The translations under genes were made by a program, and so were the position numbers. Of a DNA stretch of 7,064 nt, positions 6,579 through 7,064 are shown in pieces (within the stretch, counting starts at the first letter, position 1; the number at the start of each line of letters is the position of its first letter). A model generated the notes under the pieces. It searched no databases, was not told the origin of the DNA, and was given only the letters and a program-made list of their open reading frames with translations. The stretch comes from Acidimicrobiales bacterium. GTDB lineage: Bacteria > Actinomycetota > Acidimicrobiia > Acidimicrobiales > JABEUL01. The stretch lies in the NCBI GenBank assembly GCA_013044465.1, contig JABEUL010000070.1, positions 1-7,064 on the forward strand, written 5' to 3'.

Positions 6579-6979
6579 AGATAAATTTTTTGAGTAATTG
6601 TTCATTCTCAGGCTCGAAACCAATCCGATATTAATTTATTGGAATTCAGATTCTCAGTATTGATGCCTACTGCCACTGCCTTGGAGTTCCAAACTGGGTT
6701 AACCAAAAACTAGACGATAACGCGAGTTTTCTGTGCTTTCAGATTGGTTGGGAGCAATATCTGACCTAAACATATTCGCATGTTAAATAAATAACCCAGA
6801 AGATGGAAGTCTGCGACTACTTTTGGCGGATAATATCCCAGATCCTATACGCCGTATACGTGCTATCCCCAAACTTAAAACGGAAATCCATTTCAGCCAG
6901 GTTTTGGCGTTTAATCTACCTCTTTTGGCAGACAGCGGCGAAGTATTTGCCTTTGCAACTGGAGCTTAGGAAAAAGTAA
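6579..6979. other. Gene-poor region with no supported gene
   Basis: About 400 bp follow the DUF1990 gene. No tRNA, rRNA or strong intrinsic terminator is seen. CCAAT (around 6620-6625) and ATTGG (around 6638-6642) could pair over a long loop but lack a T-tract. On the plus strand one frame reads open from 6787 to 6966 (60 codons, ending at TAG 6967-6969) with protein-like sequence such as LRLLLADNIPDP and LPLLADSGEVFAFATG. It has no ATG or GTG, no ribosome binding site, and stops in the same frame at 6700, 6718 and 6784. The opposite strand is also open across the same stretch. It could be a decayed gene, but the evidence is weak. Confidence 0.5.
6846..6858. repeat. 13-bp interrupted palindrome
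   Basis: TATACG and CGTATA form perfect 6 bp arms around a single C. It could be a protein-binding site, but one such match is expected by chance in a window of this size, and it lies in a region with no identified promoter. Confidence 0.3.
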
Positions 6980-7064
6980 CTAACGACCAACGCGTGCCAG
7001 TTCCGCATTTCCTGGTGGCCAGCGAGATTGGAGCGGGGGTTGAACGGAGAAGGCCATTTCAGGC
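6980..7064 (-). CDS. Possible 3' end of a minus-strand gene (cut by window edge)
   Basis: Reading leftwards from the window edge, 27 codons are open and end at TAG (6982-6980), with a plausible protein C-terminus (RWPPGNAELARVGR). I do not recognise the family. The DNA here is about 60% GC over 6991-7064, clearly above the preceding AT-rich stretch, which fits a coding segment of different origin or constraint. The plus strand is also open from 6970 to the edge (GTG at 6994, no ribosome binding site), so the strand is not certain. The fragment is too short to prove coding. Confidence 0.25.
   Translation of the reverse strand, partial: PEMAFSVQPPLQSRWPPGNAELARVGR

Noticed and set aside
6408..6623. 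Minus-strand open frame of 71 codons
   Set aside because: It lies mostly opposite the conserved DUF1990 block and has no recognisable features.
6605..6635. A tRNA T-arm-like motif (GGTTTCGAGCC) on the minus strand
   Set aside because: The bases flanking the loop do not pair into a 5 bp stem, and no acceptor or anticodon arms can be placed around it.
1..7064. CRISPR array, insertion sequence, integrase, or phage or toxin-antitoxin genes
   Set aside because: No regularly spaced direct repeats, transposase or integrase motifs, terminal inverted repeats or toxin-antitoxin pairs were seen on either strand.

Overview
The window looks like a chromosomal segment of a low-to-moderate-GC actinobacterium, possibly an uncultured aquatic or marine lineage of the Acidimicrobiia or Nanopelagicales kind. 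The grounds are a DUF2510-type C-terminal domain, a UPF0548/DUF1990 protein, a split-barrel PNPOx-like protein of the flavin/F420 type, and a cytochrome P450 paired with a [3Fe-4S] ferredoxin. The DNA is moderately AT-rich by eye and tightly packed, with intergenic gaps of 1 to 7 bp inside the apparent operons. The lineage is an inference; no rRNA or other marker gene is present.

Layout. (1) At 1-596, on the minus strand, lies the N-terminal two thirds of a 6-phosphogluconate dehydrogenase (gnd), cut by the window edge. (2) An intergenic region of about 330 bp separates it from a divergent plus-strand pair, a class I cytochrome P450 (924-2126) and its small [3Fe-4S] ferredoxin (2123-2317), coupled by an ATGA overlap. 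(3) Converging on this pair from the right are three minus-strand genes: an SDR oxidoreductase of the retinol-dehydrogenase-like type (2321-3226), an unrecognised Ala/Glu-rich, probably coiled-coil protein (3302-4243, start uncertain), and a PNPOx-like split-barrel protein (4425-4943). (4) A divergent promoter region (4944-5100) leads into a tight plus-strand operon: a two-TM DUF2510 membrane protein (5101-5529), a PrxQ/Bcp peroxiredoxin (5537-5989) and a UPF0548/DUF1990 protein (5991-6578). (5) The last ~490 bp hold no convincing complete gene. The final ~75 bp are clearly GC-richer and may carry the 3' end of a minus-strand gene.

How the genes may work together. The theme is redox chemistry. 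The ferredoxin is the obvious electron donor for the P450, but no ferredoxin reductase is visible. The SDR next door could oxidise or reduce a P450 product. The peroxiredoxin operon suggests peroxide defence linked in some way to a membrane protein and a domain of unknown function. None of this amounts to a demonstrated new system. The most open questions are the DUF2510-PrxQ-DUF1990 operon, the unknown coiled-coil protein with its odd 5' end, and the gene-poor right end.
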